This document shows, piece by piece, positions 51,016 through 60,165 of a DNA stretch of 64,000 nucleotides. The notes beneath the pieces were generated by a model. It saw nothing but the letters and a program-made list of their open reading frames with translations, was not told the origin of the DNA and did not search any database. Position 1 is the stretch's first letter; the number at the start of each line of letters is the position of its first letter. The translations under genes and the position numbers were made by a program. Where the stretch lies: contig NZ_BSSE01000011.1 of assembly GCF_030268965.1 (NCBI RefSeq), positions 124,001 to 188,000 of the forward strand. The letters are read 5' to 3'. The DNA is from Microtetraspora sp. NBRC 16547. GTDB lineage: Bacteria; Actinomycetota; Actinomycetes; Streptosporangiales; Streptosporangiaceae.

Positions 51016-51561
51016 ATGACCACGACCTCCGCCGATCCGATCGGTCAGAAGATGAGCAGCCTCTTCGAGGCCACTGACACCAACCACGATGGTTACATCG
51101 AGTGGGCCGACTATCAGCTGCTCATCGACCGATACATCTCCGGCTACCGCATGGACAGGAACGACCGCAGGGCCCAGGCGCTCACGGTCGCCTACATGAT
51201 GTTGTGGCAGGAGCTGCTGCGCCACGGGAACGGCGAGCATCGCCTGGACAAGGGGCAGTTCGTCAACGCCATACGCGCTGCCTCGATCGACACCAGCCGG
51301 TTCAACATGGTCGAAGCTATGCCCCACGCCGTCTTCGACATCATCGACGCCGACGGTGTCAACACGATCAGCAAGGACGAGTTCGCCCAGTTGCTGAAGG
51401 TGCTGGATTTCGCCACACCCGATGCGATGGACAGATTCATGATCCTGGACACCGACGGTGACGGGCAGGTGAGCCGACAGGAGTTCATCCGCTCGGTGCG
51501 GGAGTTCCTTTATAGCGGCGACTTGTCGGCCCCGGGTGGGGTGATCTTCGGGATTGCCTGA
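51016..51561 (+). CDS. EF-hand calcium-binding protein (calerythrin-like)
   Basis: A 181-aa cytosolic calcium-binding protein. EF-hand 1 DTNHDGYIEWAD (residues 21-32) and EF-hand 4 DTDGDGQVSRQE (145-156) are canonical. EF-hand 3 DADGVNTISKDE (111-122) lacks an oxygen ligand at position 5. A fourth, degenerate hand lies around residues 66-84. This pattern fits the calerythrin/sarcoplasmic type, which is found in actinomycetes. AAGGA precedes the ATG; an earlier start at 50962 adds unrelated residues. Calcium buffering or signalling in the cell is the likely role. Confidence 0.88.
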   Translation: MTTTSADPIGQKMSSLFEATDTNHDGYIEWADYQLLIDRYISGYRMDRNDRRAQALTVAYMMLWQELLRHGNGEHRLDKGQFVNAIRAASIDTSRFNMVEAMPHAVFDIIDADGVNTISKDEFAQLLKVLDFATPDAMDRFMILDTDGDGQVSRQEFIRSVREFLYSGDLSAPGGVIFGIA

Positions 51562-51894
51562 CCGGCCTGCGGATGGGTAAGCCCCCAAGGCTGAACTCGA
51601 AAACGCCCCGCCCTTGATCTCTTCCGTTCTAGGAGTCGTCGCAACACCCCAGCTTGGGGAGTGCGATGGAGTTCGAGATCCGCAAGATCCGGTCCCCTCA
51701 CCTTGATCAGTCACGGGTGAGGCGCGAGGGCACTTCTCGAGTGTGAAGCCGGTCTTCGGCCCCGAGTTCGATCATGTTGTCAAGCTACTGGGCAGCGGTC
51801 CGACCCGGCTGTCGCGTCGGGTGGGCGTCGGTTCCATGGGCCGACGTGGGGGGTTTCCTCCGGGGTCTGCGGTCAAGGGACATGAGTGGTGGCG
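51562..51894. other. Intergenic region between EF-hand gene and IS1380
   Basis: About 330 bases. A 26-codon frame at 51666 (MEFEIRKIRSPHLDQ) has a GGGGAG box but nothing further in its favour. Part of this region should be the left end of the IS1380 element. Confidence 0.4.
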
Positions 51895-53313
51895 TCAGCC
51901 GGGCGGGGCCAGGGCGAGCGCGAAGGTGAAGCAGGCGGCCAGTTCGCGGGCCCAGGGCCAGGTTTCTGGGATCTTGAGCTTGCGTTTGCGCTGGCCGCGC
52001 ACGAGGCGTACGGCGGTGTGCAGGAGCCGGTAGCGCAGTGTTTTGGGTTCGGCGTGGGCCATGGTCCCGGTCAGGCACAGCAGCCGTAGCCAGCACAAAA
52101 GGTCAGTGGCGATCGCGGCGGCGACGCACCACGCCGTGTTGACCTTCATCGAGGTGCTGGGCAGGTGAGCGAGCCCGGTGGATTTCCCATTCCGGATGCG
52201 GTCCTCAACGCGGGCATGGACACGGTGGCGGGCTTCGAGGAAGTCGAGCTGCCGGCCGGGCGTGTTGGTGACGAACAGGCTGTATCGCCATCCGTCGGCC
52301 TCCTCCAGCAGCGATAGCTGGGCGCCGCTGCCGGGGCGTTCGCGGCGGCAGATGACTCGCATCTCCTGCGGCCAGCCGGCGAGTTGGTCGCCGCCGACGC
52401 TGCGGCGGAGCAGTCCGGTGAGTTCGACGACACCGGCGGCGTCGAGGTCGCGCGCCTTTCCCTCGGCGTCGATGACGTGCTGCCAGGCATCTTCGGGCAG
52501 CAGGGTGATCGCGTTCTGTTCGCGTTCACCCAACTCCCAGCCGATGGAGTACTCCAGGTGCTGGCCGCGGCGGTGGGCCAGGTCGTGCAGGTGGTTGATG
52601 AAGTCGTGGGTGGCTCCCGCGCCGTCGGTGGTGATCAGCAGGTTGCGCCGGTACGGCCAGGGGACAGCGGCGATCGAGGTGTCGACCACGTCGATGTGGT
52701 CGCGGGCGGTGTTGCTGCCCGCGGTGCCGGGCCGGAGCTTGACCACCAAGGCTTCGCCGGTGTTGTCGCAGAACGACGCGAGGGGGTGGTGGCCGTAGCC
52801 TTTGAAGTTGGCCGCGGCGCCCTGCTTGTCGGAGTGACTGGGGATCATTGTTGCGTCCAGTCGGATGACGATCTGTTTGCCCAGGTCGCGGTCGGCGACG
52901 CGGGAGGCGGGGATGCCGCCGTGCTGGGCGGCGATCAACTGCCACACGTTCCGGCGGGTAGCGGCGCGGGCGGCGGCGATCCGATCGAGTTGCAGGGTGT
53001 CGATCTCGGTGAGTGCCCGTCGCAGGGTCGGGTCGGAGGCGACCGGCCCGAACAGTTCCCCTTGGTCGCGCAGGGTGGCCAGATCGGACAGCACTCGCCC
53101 GCCGTCAGCGATCATCACGGCGGTGTCGGTGAGCACCCGGCCGCGATCGTGGACCGGGGTGAAGCCGCGGCGGCGCAGTGCCCTGGACAGGCGTCCGGTC
53201 AGGCCGGTGCCGTCGGCGAACAGTCGAAGTACGGCGGATCCGGCGTGGTTGACCACGCCATGTCCGTCGACTTCGACTGTGAGATCGCGGGACCACGCGG
53301 TAGGGTCAGACAC
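51895..53313 (-). CDS. IS1380-family transposase
   Basis: A 472-aa DDE transposase. It reads VSDPTAWSRDLTVEVDGHGV, VIRLDATMIPSHSDKQGAAA, ITTDGAGATHDFINHLHDLA and RVHARVEDRIRNGKSTGLAH, all characteristic of the IS1380 group. A GAGGAG box lies 10 bases before the GTG at 53313; an upstream ATG at 53391 is possible. The frame is intact, so the element may still be able to move. I could not fix its terminal repeats by eye. Confidence 0.88.
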   Translation of the reverse strand: MSDPTAWSRDLTVEVDGHGVVNHAGSAVLRLFADGTGLTGRLSRALRRRGFTPVHDRGRVLTDTAVMIADGGRVLSDLATLRDQGELFGPVASDPTLRRALTEIDTLQLDRIAAARAATRRNVWQLIAAQHGGIPASRVADRDLGKQIVIRLDATMIPSHSDKQGAAANFKGYGHHPLASFCDNTGEALVVKLRPGTAGSNTARDHIDVVDTSIAAVPWPYRRNLLITTDGAGATHDFINHLHDLAHRRGQHLEYSIGWELGEREQNAITLLPEDAWQHVIDAEGKARDLDAAGVVELTGLLRRSVGGDQLAGWPQEMRVICRRERPGSGAQLSLLEEADGWRYSLFVTNTPGRQLDFLEARHRVHARVEDRIRNGKSTGLAHLPSTSMKVNTAWCVAAAIATDLLCWLRLLCLTGTMAHAEPKTLRYRLLHTAVRLVRGQRKRKLKIPETWPWARELAACFTFALALAPPG

Positions 53314-53449
53314 CTGGAAAGTGCTCCTCGAACTGTGGTTATCAAATGCTTGGTCGCTTTGATTTTCCCAGTTCAGGGGCGCTTTCTGCATGTAAATGGG
53401 TTAGTCGATCAAGTCTGCCGTGATTACTTGAGGCTCAGGGGCGACGGAA

Positions 53450-53588
53450 GCTGACTCGTGAGCGGGAGGAATACTTCCGGCTTATGGATCAAGGTTTCAG
53501 CAGCATGGAAGCGTGCCGGATCGTCGGGATCAACTACCGCACCGGCAAGCGATGGCGTAACGGCTGGAACCCGTCGGGCAAGCACAAA
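53450..53588 (+). pseudogene. IS30-family transposase N-terminal stump
   Basis: The reading LTREREEYFRLMDQGFSSME then ACRIVGINYRTGKRWRNGWN and PSGKHKGAPP is the HTH start of an IS30-type transposase. It is cut off by a hairpin at 53589, with no catalytic domain after it. Confidence 0.75.
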
Positions 53589-53619
53589 GGGGCACCACCC
53601 GTAAGACGGGTGGTGCCCC
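53589..53619. terminator. Bidirectional hairpin terminator
   Basis: GGGGCACCACCC (53589-53600) pairs with GGGTGGTGCCCC (53608-53619), loop GTAAGAC. AAA before and CTT after make short T-runs on both strands. It lies 36 bases beyond the stop of the minus-strand gene at 53656. Confidence 0.75.
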
Positions 53620-53655
53620 CTTCAGCGCCGTCAAGGCAGGGACGCCGGGGCACGG

Positions 53656-53940
53656 CTACCCCTCGCCCGGGTGCTCGCTCTCGGGCGGTGTCCAGCCCAG
53701 CCGCACCAGCAGTTCCCGCGTGGACGTGGGCAGGCAGACTTGCACGCCCTCCAGGTTCAGGCGATCGAGCTCGATGTGCGCGATGTCCAGCTGCAGCGAC
53801 GGGCGTTCGCGTACTCCCATGGAGAGCAGCAGCCCGTACAGCGCGGGCATGAGGGCGCGGACCTGGGCGGCGGTCATGGCGGGGTGCAGTTCGTGGGCCG
53901 CGTCGTCCACGGTCCACAGCTCGATCGCGCCTGGTGCCAC
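53656..53940 (-). CDS. Hypothetical protein
   Basis: A 94-aa protein (GAIELWTVDDAAHELHPAMT, ALMPALYGLLLSMGVRERPS, TSTRELLVRLGWTPP). No family recognised. GTG start; a hairpin follows 36 bases after the stop. It may be a small HTH-like or chaperone-type protein; the function is unknown. Convergent with the IS30 stump. Confidence 0.55.
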   Translation of the reverse strand: MAPGAIELWTVDDAAHELHPAMTAAQVRALMPALYGLLLSMGVRERPSLQLDIAHIELDRLNLEGVQVCLPTSTRELLVRLGWTPPESEHPGEG

Positions 53941-54124
53941 GTCTCCATGATGCCGAGACGCTGGCAGCGTCGCAGGGCTGGCGGGGAAGTTGGAACGGGT
54001 GGCGTGACCGGTGCAGTCGCGGTCGCCGGGCTGGGGTCAGGTTCAGCCTGACTCAGCGCGGTCAGGTTGAACCTGACCTCGGATCGTTGGCTGGGCCCTG
54101 GACAGCGTGACTGCTCCCGTGGGG

Positions 54125-54469
54125 TCAGGAGGCCGGCTCCAGGCGGACACAGCACCGGTCGGGGACGGGCGCCAGGCACGCTTGCAGCCGGTGTTCGTCG
54201 AGCCCGTGAAGTACGCCGCGGAGCAGGTGGAGGTTCATGCCGCATACCGTCTGGGTGTGTTCGCGGGCGAGCGCGTGGAAGGGGCAGTTGCCCAGAACGA
54301 TGGCGTCACCGTCATAGCGGGGCTCGAATCCATACCGCTCCAGCAGGTCGAACACCCCCGTGCGGTCCTGGCCGGCCAGCCGCGTGCCCAGTTCGTGGGC
54401 TTTGCGGTGCAGGACGGTCCGCACCGGCTCACCGGTGTCTTCGGACTCTGCGCCTGCCGATAATGTCAT
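54125..54469 (-). pseudogene. C-terminal remnant of an ArsR/SufR-like metal-binding regulator
   Basis: A 114-aa frame (TVLHRKAHELGTRLAGQDRT, LLERYGFEPRYDGDAIVLGN, NCPFHALAREHTQTVCGMN, DRCCVRL) matches the effector domain of winged-helix regulators with the CPFH-xn-C-xx-N-xn-CC ligand set, probably for an Fe-S cluster or metal. The N-terminal DNA-binding domain (about 90-100 residues) is missing; the frame begins with unrelated residues. All three cysteine motifs are kept. It may be truncated by the transposon that follows at 54558. Confidence 0.65.
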
Positions 54470-54557
54470 CCGCGCAGGTCATCCGCCTTATCCGGCTCCT
54501 TCTGGCGCGTGCCCTTTCGGCTCTCGAAGAGGGCTGATCGCGTCAGGATGATGACTC

Positions 54558-55583
54558 GTGCTCTTTCGCCTGGCCTATCTGACCGTCACGAACACCTTTG
54601 CCGCGCTGCGGTTGCCACCGCTGGGGGACAGGGATAAGGACGCCGAGATACTTGCCCTCCGCCACCAGGTCACCGTTCTCGAACGACAGCTCGGCGCGGA
54701 CACCAGGGTGCGGTTCGCTGCCGAGGATCGGGCCTTCCTCGTTGCGCTCCTGACATCGCTGCCCCGCGAGGTACTGTGCCGGCTGCGGCTCCTCGTGCGT
54801 CCGGACACCATCCTGCGCTGGCGCCGCGACTTGCTGAAACAGCGCCACGCCCACACCTGTCGCAACAAGTGGCCGGGGCGTCCGCCCGCCGTGCGCTCCA
54901 TCCGCGCCCTCATCCTGCGTCTGGTCCGGGAGAACCCCGCGTGGGGTTACCGGCGAGTGCACGGCGAACTGGCCACCCTCGGCATCAAGCTCGCGCCCTC
55001 CACCGTCTGGGAGATCCTCAAGCAGGAAGGCGTAGATCCGTCCCCTGAACGGACATCGATCACCTGGGCGACTTCCTGCGCCCCCAAGCCGACGCACTGC
55101 TGGCCTGCGACTTTATCGAGACCGTCACCTTGAACGGGCAGCGTCAGTACATTCTGGCCGTCATCGAGCATGCCAGCAGGCGCGTCCGTGTGCTGGGCAC
55201 GACTGCCCACCCGAGCGCGACCTGGGTCGTCCAGGCGTTCAAGAACCTCGTGATGGACCTGGAGGACGCGGGCTGTCAGGCGCGCTATCTGCTCCGCGAC
55301 AGGGACGGAGAATTCCCGGCCCTCTTGGAAGAGATCCTCGCCGAGGCCGGCATCCAGACCGTGCTCACCGGCATCCGGATACCACGGATGAACTCGGTCA
55401 TGGAACGGTGGGCAGTCGTGCCGCCGTGAGCTCCTGGATCGATGCTTGCTCTGGTACGAACGCCACCTGCGGCACGCCCTGCGCGAGTATGAGGAGTTAA
55501 CGATCCGGCCAGAATCGTCGACCTGAACGTACGCCGACAAGAGCGGCTCAGGGGAGTCCTCCACGAGTACTCACATGCCGCTT
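54558..55583 (+). pseudogene. rve-type (integrase core) transposase, multiply frameshifted
   Basis: Reads LALRHQVTVLERQLGADTRV, WGYRRVHGELATLGIKLAPS and GVDPSPERTSITWA, then loses one base near 55063 and continues in a new frame as LRPQADALLACDFIETVTLN, YILAVIEHASRRVRVLGTTA, YLLRDRDGEFPALLEE and RIPRMNSVMERW. A second lesion near 55418 shifts frame again to SCRRELLDRCLLWYERHLRH, and the last scrap GVLHEYSHAA ends at 55583. The D-D-E catalytic positions (ACDF, RDRD and the Glu of MERW) remain, but the gene cannot give a whole protein. Confidence 0.8.
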
Positions 55584-55761
55584 GAACTGCAGGGACGTAG
55601 TTTTCGGCAGGCGCAGAGTCGGACCGTAGGGTCCGGGTGTGGTGGCGGATCGAGGCGGTTCTGGACGACGTACAGCGACTGCTGATCATGGCCTACCCGG
55701 GACGAGGAGACGACGTCGCCGCCCTGCGGACGCGGGGCGCTGGCGGCGGACCACCGTGACA

Positions 55762-55890
55762 AGCGGGATGTCGCTCATGCCCGTCCTCGACGGCGACCTG
55801 ATCAGCCGCCGACCCGAGGACGCCATCGTGCTCGGCGCGGGCCAGGACGTCGATCTCCTCATCGGCTACACCTCCACGGAGGGGCGTCGT
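55762..55890 (+). pseudogene. Carboxylesterase type B fragment
   Basis: A short stretch MSLMPVLDGDLISRRPEDAI then VLGAGQDVDLLIGYTSTEGR matches the mid/C-terminal region of type B carboxylesterases (around the catalytic Glu segment). No upstream nucleophile GESAG or downstream His region is present. Nearby sequences are not in frame. A small relic between the transposon and the next host gene. Confidence 0.5.
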
Positions 55891-55906
55891 CACGTCCCCG
55901 GGCGGA

Positions 55907-56200
55907 TCACCGGTCCTCGTCCTCCCAGGTCACGGTCACGTCGTTGCGCCGGCCGAAGTGTTCGAGGTGCCGGCCGAGCACGTCCTTGACGGTGTCGAGC
56001 GATTCGGCGTCGGCCGCCGCGGCACGCATGATGAGCCGGTCGGCCTCGGGGGAGAGCACGCCCTCGCCGGCCTGGAGCGCGAGGCGGTATCCGCCGCCCG
56101 GCAGGTCTTCCACCTCTGCCTTGCGGCCGAGGTGGGAGGCGAGTTGCTTGGCGTAGCGGGGGGCGGCGTCGGTCGTGACGTAGGCGATGGAAACGGGCAT
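55907..56200 (-). CDS. DUF2218 family protein
   Basis: A 97-aa protein with the DUF2218 pattern: AYVTTDAAPRYAKQLASHLG, a central GGGYRLALQAGEGVLSP and LDTVKDVLGRHLEHFGRRND, ending VTVTWEDEDR. Members are small cytosolic proteins sometimes encoded near siderophore/iron transport genes; no biochemical role is established. AGGAGGACC precedes the ATG at a suitable distance. Confidence 0.85.
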   Translation of the reverse strand: MPVSIAYVTTDAAPRYAKQLASHLGRKAEVEDLPGGGYRLALQAGEGVLSPEADRLIMRAAAADAESLDTVKDVLGRHLEHFGRRNDVTVTWEDEDR

Positions 56201-56287
56201 GTGCGAGGTCCTCCTGCTTGACGGATTTCGCCACCGTGGACGGAACTGGGCATTCAGAGGCGGCCGGGCCGGGACCGGCCGGGAAGG

Positions 56288-58039
56288 CTAGCCGAGGTCG
56301 ACCTCGGCGCGGGCCGTACCGGCGCGGGGGTGACGGGCGGTCACTGACACCGACGTGCCCGAGGGAGCGGAGACCAGCCACTCGGCCGCCGCCAGGTCAG
56401 GCGTGCCGGGATTGTGCCCCCACCAGGTGGTCGTGCTCCGGGCGCTGACACGTCCGTCGAGCTGGCCGAGATCCCGGACGGGCTCGCCGGCGAGCAGTGT
56501 GGCGTACTCGGGCAGGGAGATCTCGACGGTCAGAAACCCGGAGACCTTGCGGTCCAGGGCACGCGCGGAGACGTTGGTGGGCAGCCAGCCGCTGTTGCGG
56601 ACGACGAGCTGCACGCGGTGCACACCGGGCGCCACCTGCTCGGTGGTCAGCGAGCGCACCTCCACCCTGGGCGAGCTGAGCGCGAGGTAGATCACCCACT
56701 CGGAGTGCGGCGCGACCTCCTGCTCGATCCGGTCGAACGGCGGGTTGTACCAGTAGTTGATCATGTCCCAGCCGCCGAGCTCGACGCTGCCGAGCTGCGG
56801 ATGCTCGAACGGGTACCAGTCGACGAAGCCCCGGCCGCCGAGTTCCTCGTCGCTCCACCGGATGAGCGCGAGGTCGTCCTCGACGGGATGGTCCACCAGC
56901 CACATCGACGGGTGGTACGGCTTGCGCCCGACGGCCTTCAACGGGTTCCAGAACTCGGTGATCCATGAGAACAGGCCGAGCTGGTTGTAGTACCAGCCGA
57001 GTTGGCCGCCCCGGAAATACATCGGCTGATGTTTCAGGTCATGGAAGGACATGGCGGTGTAGCCGGTCAGCTCGGTCGCCTTCGCCCCGAACTCCTCGTA
57101 CACCGTCAGGTCCGAGTGCGGCATGCCGTCCTCGGCATTCATCGGCGCCCGCAGGTGGACCCCGCCGAACGTGTGGCAGGTGACGAAACCGGTCAGATTC
57201 GGCCGGTCGGTCACGGCCCGCATCATGGCCTGGATCTCCGGCTCTGAGCCGGGGAACGGACCCGCGTGCGCGGGCACCTCGGGGGCGGCCCCCCAGTCGG
57301 TCGGCAGGTTCTGGCCCAGGTCGAGGCATTCGAGCGGCTCGGCGAGGCGTACGGTCGCGCCGTCGTAGCCGACGATCTCGCCCTCCTGGAAGATGCGGTA
57401 GTAGTCGCCTCCGTACTCGTCGGGCCCCCGCCTGACGAGCAGCCGCGGCTCGTCGGGATGCGCCTTCCACGGCCCGTCGGAGTCCGAGACGCGCATGAAC
57501 AGGACCCGTCCGTCCCCGTCGACGTCACGCAGTTGCAGGCCGGGCTCCTGGGTCTCCAGTGGGTGCGGACGGACGCTTGAACGAATGTAGCGCCCCTCCT
57601 CCAGCATGTGTTCCACGCCGTCGGGGTTGAGCCGGGGCACGATGTACAGCACGCGCGTGTCGAGCAGCCGGGTCACCTTCTCGTCGTTCCCGTAGCCGGT
57701 CAGCACGCGCTCGGCCAGGTGGAGCGCGGCGAACGAACCGGTGATCTCGGCGGCGTGGATGTTCGCCTCGACGAGAAACCCCGGTTTCTCGGGCGCGGGC
57801 CCGGTCGCCGTGTTGGTGAGGGTCAGCAGCCAGATCTCCCGCCCCTCCCAGGACTGGCCGATGCTGGTCAGCTCGACCAGGTCCGGCCGGCTCTTCGCCC
57901 AGGAGTGCACCAACGTGGTCATGTCGTCGTACGTCAGGAACCGCTCGTAGGACAGCATGCCCAGAGTGTGCGATGAGAGCCCCTCCGGGGTCTTTGTCGG
58001 GACGCCCAAGTTTCCCCGCCGGGCCTTGGGCTCCTCCAC
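56288..58039 (-). CDS. M14-family zinc metallocarboxypeptidase
   Basis: A 583-aa carboxypeptidase. Zinc ligands HAAE (H95, E98 in VEANIHAAEITGSFAA) and a His in VTCHTFGGVHL; PRLNPDGVEHML is the substrate-binding block. Catalytic Glu is likely in WITEFWNP. A ~130-residue C-terminal domain rich in beta strands (VRSLTTEQVAPGVHRVQLVV) follows. No signal peptide, so probably cytosolic. The GTG at 58039 lacks a good ribosome binding site; the ATG at 57958 (MLSYERFLTYDDM) is an alternative. Divergent from the PaiB-like gene. Confidence 0.88.
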   Translation of the reverse strand: MEEPKARRGNLGVPTKTPEGLSSHTLGMLSYERFLTYDDMTTLVHSWAKSRPDLVELTSIGQSWEGREIWLLTLTNTATGPAPEKPGFLVEANIHAAEITGSFAALHLAERVLTGYGNDEKVTRLLDTRVLYIVPRLNPDGVEHMLEEGRYIRSSVRPHPLETQEPGLQLRDVDGDGRVLFMRVSDSDGPWKAHPDEPRLLVRRGPDEYGGDYYRIFQEGEIVGYDGATVRLAEPLECLDLGQNLPTDWGAAPEVPAHAGPFPGSEPEIQAMMRAVTDRPNLTGFVTCHTFGGVHLRAPMNAEDGMPHSDLTVYEEFGAKATELTGYTAMSFHDLKHQPMYFRGGQLGWYYNQLGLFSWITEFWNPLKAVGRKPYHPSMWLVDHPVEDDLALIRWSDEELGGRGFVDWYPFEHPQLGSVELGGWDMINYWYNPPFDRIEQEVAPHSEWVIYLALSSPRVEVRSLTTEQVAPGVHRVQLVVRNSGWLPTNVSARALDRKVSGFLTVEISLPEYATLLAGEPVRDLGQLDGRVSARSTTTWWGHNPGTPDLAAAEWLVSAPSGTSVSVTARHPRAGTARAEVDLG

Positions 58040-58078
58040 GCTGACGTGGGAAGCGCAACAGATGTTTCATCTAACCTC

Positions 58079-58693
58079 ATGTTGGAACAGCAGATATTCG
58101 CGCTGGACGACCCCGATGCGCTGCGCGGGCTGATCCGCGACCATGGCTGGGCGACGCTTGTGACCGTCTCGCGGGAGGGCGACCCCGTCGTCACGCACCT
58201 GCCGGTGATCCTCGACCCGGACAGCCTGGGGCCCGCCGTCCTCGGGCACCTCGCCCGCACGGATCCGGCCACGCGGGGGCTGGGGGAGCGGCCGGTCGTG
58301 CTGGTGGTGCAGGGCCCGCATGGCTACATCTCGCCGTCGTTCTACGAGGCCGGGCCGTACGTGCCGACCTGGAACCACGTCACCGTGCACCTGCACGGGA
58401 CGCCGGACCTGCTCAGCCCGGAGGAGACCTACGAGGTGCTCTCGGCGACCGTGGACCACTTCGAGTCGGCGCGGCCGGCGCCGTTCCGGTTGGCGGACGT
58501 GGCCGGCTACGCCCGGCGGATCGCTCCGGGAACGACGGGATTCCGCCTGGTGCCGACGAGGGTCGCGGGCAAGGCCAAGCTGAGCCAGGACAAGCCCGCG
58601 GAGATCGTCGAGCGGGTGATCCGCGGCCTCGACACCGACGACGTCCACCGCAACCCGGCGCTCGCGGACGCGATGCGCGCCGCGTTCAGCTGA
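58079..58693 (+). CDS. FMN-binding negative transcriptional regulator (PaiB-like)
   Basis: A 204-aa FMN-binding split-barrel protein of the PaiB family: LIRDHGWATLVTVSREGDPV, VTHLPVILDP, HGYISPSFYEAG, VPTWNHVTVHLHG. In Bacillus, PaiB lowers protease and sporulation gene expression. Here it sits between two carboxypeptidase genes, in keeping with peptide-related regulation, though redox-protein function is equally possible. I chose the ATG at 58079; 58046 is an earlier GTG. Confidence 0.9.
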   Translation: MLEQQIFALDDPDALRGLIRDHGWATLVTVSREGDPVVTHLPVILDPDSLGPAVLGHLARTDPATRGLGERPVVLVVQGPHGYISPSFYEAGPYVPTWNHVTVHLHGTPDLLSPEETYEVLSATVDHFESARPAPFRLADVAGYARRIAPGTTGFRLVPTRVAGKAKLSQDKPAEIVERVIRGLDTDDVHRNPALADAMRAAFS

Positions 58694-60104
58694 CGGCGTG
58701 CGCGGCCCCGGCGAGTACGGCGCCGTACTGCAGCGCCACCAGGTGCCCGATCGGGACGGTCCGGTCGGCGGTGCCGTCCTCGGCATCCGCGCACCACTTG
58801 TCGTACGTCACGGAAAGGGCGCCGAGGTGCCGCCGGATCGCGGGCGTGCCGTTCCCGATCGCGATCTCGCCCTCGAGGGCCCGCAGCAGCATGCCGCCGA
58901 ACCGCAGCCGGAAGCTGTGCACGAGGTCCCGGCACGAGGACCGTTCGGCGGCGATCGCCGGCCGGTCGTTGTCGGGCGCGCCCGCGCGCTCACCCGTGGT
59001 CGCCATGCCGGCGAGCAGGGGGACGAAGTACCGGCTCGCGCGCAGGAACGGCGAGGCGCTCACCACGTCGCCCGCGACGCCGCGCAGCGCCTCGTCGAGG
59101 ACGGCGTGCGTGGAGCGGAGGTCGGCGGCCTGCGCCTGGACCAGGTCGGCGTAGACGTCGGCGGTCGGCGTGGTGTCGCCCGCCGAGGGGTCGATCCAGT
59201 ACGGCAACTCGGCGGTCAGGCAGAGGGTGCCGTACCGCGCCGCGTAGGAGTCGCTCGCCGCGCCCGTGATGAGAGTCGCCGGATCCTGCCCGAGCGCCTC
59301 GGTGTAGTCGTAGAGGTCATCCATCCGCGGACTGAGGAAGACGCCCTGGCCGAGGCGGGTGATCGACGGGTGTTCGGGCTCGCCCGCGTGCAGCGGCAGC
59401 CCGTACCGGGCGGGGAGCGCGGAGAGCACGGCCTGCAGCGCGGGTTCCGGCCGGGACAGGTAGTAGAAGACGCCGCCCAGCTCGCTGTTGTGCAGGGTGG
59501 TCATGAACGTCGGCCGGGTGGCGTCGATCAGCCGCATCAGCGCGAGCGTCTCGGGCATCACCCGGTCGGAGTAGGCCCGCTTGTAGGAGAACGGGAAGGT
59601 CCACTCGACCTGCTCGTCACCCGCCGGCCGGTAGAAGTTTCTCCCGTAGTGCGCCTTCGTGTACGGCCCGGCGAACCAGCCCTCGTTGAGCCGGGTGCCG
59701 TCGGGGTCGAGGCAGCCCACGATGTGCCATGTGTACGACCCGCGCAGGGCGGGATCGGCGCACAGGCGGCTCGCCAGGTGGACGACGGTCAAGCCGCCGA
59801 TGGGCTCGTTCGGATGCGGGCCGGCCGCGACGATCGCGTGGGCGGGGCCGTCGCCCACGGTGAGGCAGAGCATCGGCTCGCCGAGCCGCGAGGTGCCGAT
59901 GCGGCGCAGCTCGGCTGTTCCGGGATGGGCCGCGGCCAGCCGGGTCAGGCTCTCGTGGACCTCGTCCACTGTGGGGAAGCGGTCGTAGCCGGGAACGGTG
60001 TCGAGCTCACCGGTCAGGATGGGATCCAGCATGCCCGCAGTCTGCCGGACCGATCGCGGCCGGGCATCGTCGTCAGGACCAGAGCTTCCCATACCTCTTG
60101 TCAT
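58686..60104 (-). CDS. M14-family zinc carboxypeptidase
   Basis: A 472-aa protein. Zinc motif HPNE (H97, E100 in VAAGPHPNEPIGG) and a third His in TTLHNSELGGVF; GCLDPDGTRLNEGW is in the substrate-site region and AELPYWIDP may hold the catalytic Glu. The two M14 genes here are only distantly alike. The first ~30 residues look dispensable; the ATG at 60032 (MLDPILTGELDTV) is an alternative. No signal peptide. Divergent from the PucR gene, sharing a 61-base control region. Confidence 0.85.
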   Translation of the reverse strand: MTRGMGSSGPDDDARPRSVRQTAGMLDPILTGELDTVPGYDRFPTVDEVHESLTRLAAAHPGTAELRRIGTSRLGEPMLCLTVGDGPAHAIVAAGPHPNEPIGGLTVVHLASRLCADPALRGSYTWHIVGCLDPDGTRLNEGWFAGPYTKAHYGRNFYRPAGDEQVEWTFPFSYKRAYSDRVMPETLALMRLIDATRPTFMTTLHNSELGGVFYYLSRPEPALQAVLSALPARYGLPLHAGEPEHPSITRLGQGVFLSPRMDDLYDYTEALGQDPATLITGAASDSYAARYGTLCLTAELPYWIDPSAGDTTPTADVYADLVQAQAADLRSTHAVLDEALRGVAGDVVSASPFLRASRYFVPLLAGMATTGERAGAPDNDRPAIAAERSSCRDLVHSFRLRFGGMLLRALEGEIAIGNGTPAIRRHLGALSVTYDKWCADAEDGTADRTVPIGHLVALQYGAVLAGAAHAVS

Positions 60105-60165
60105 GTTCTATAACGGTCCGATCTAAATAGAGGGATATACCCCCCGTATCGAGGAAGGGGCGCTT

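Noticed and set aside
51666-51746. 26-codon peptide frame with a GGGGAG box (MEFEIRKIRS...)
   Set aside because: No recognisable precursor pattern, no nearby maturation enzymes, and such frames are common in GC-rich DNA.
57934-60113. Long frames opposite the M14 peptidases
   Set aside because: Shadows of the real genes caused by GC-rich third positions; they contain no protein motifs.
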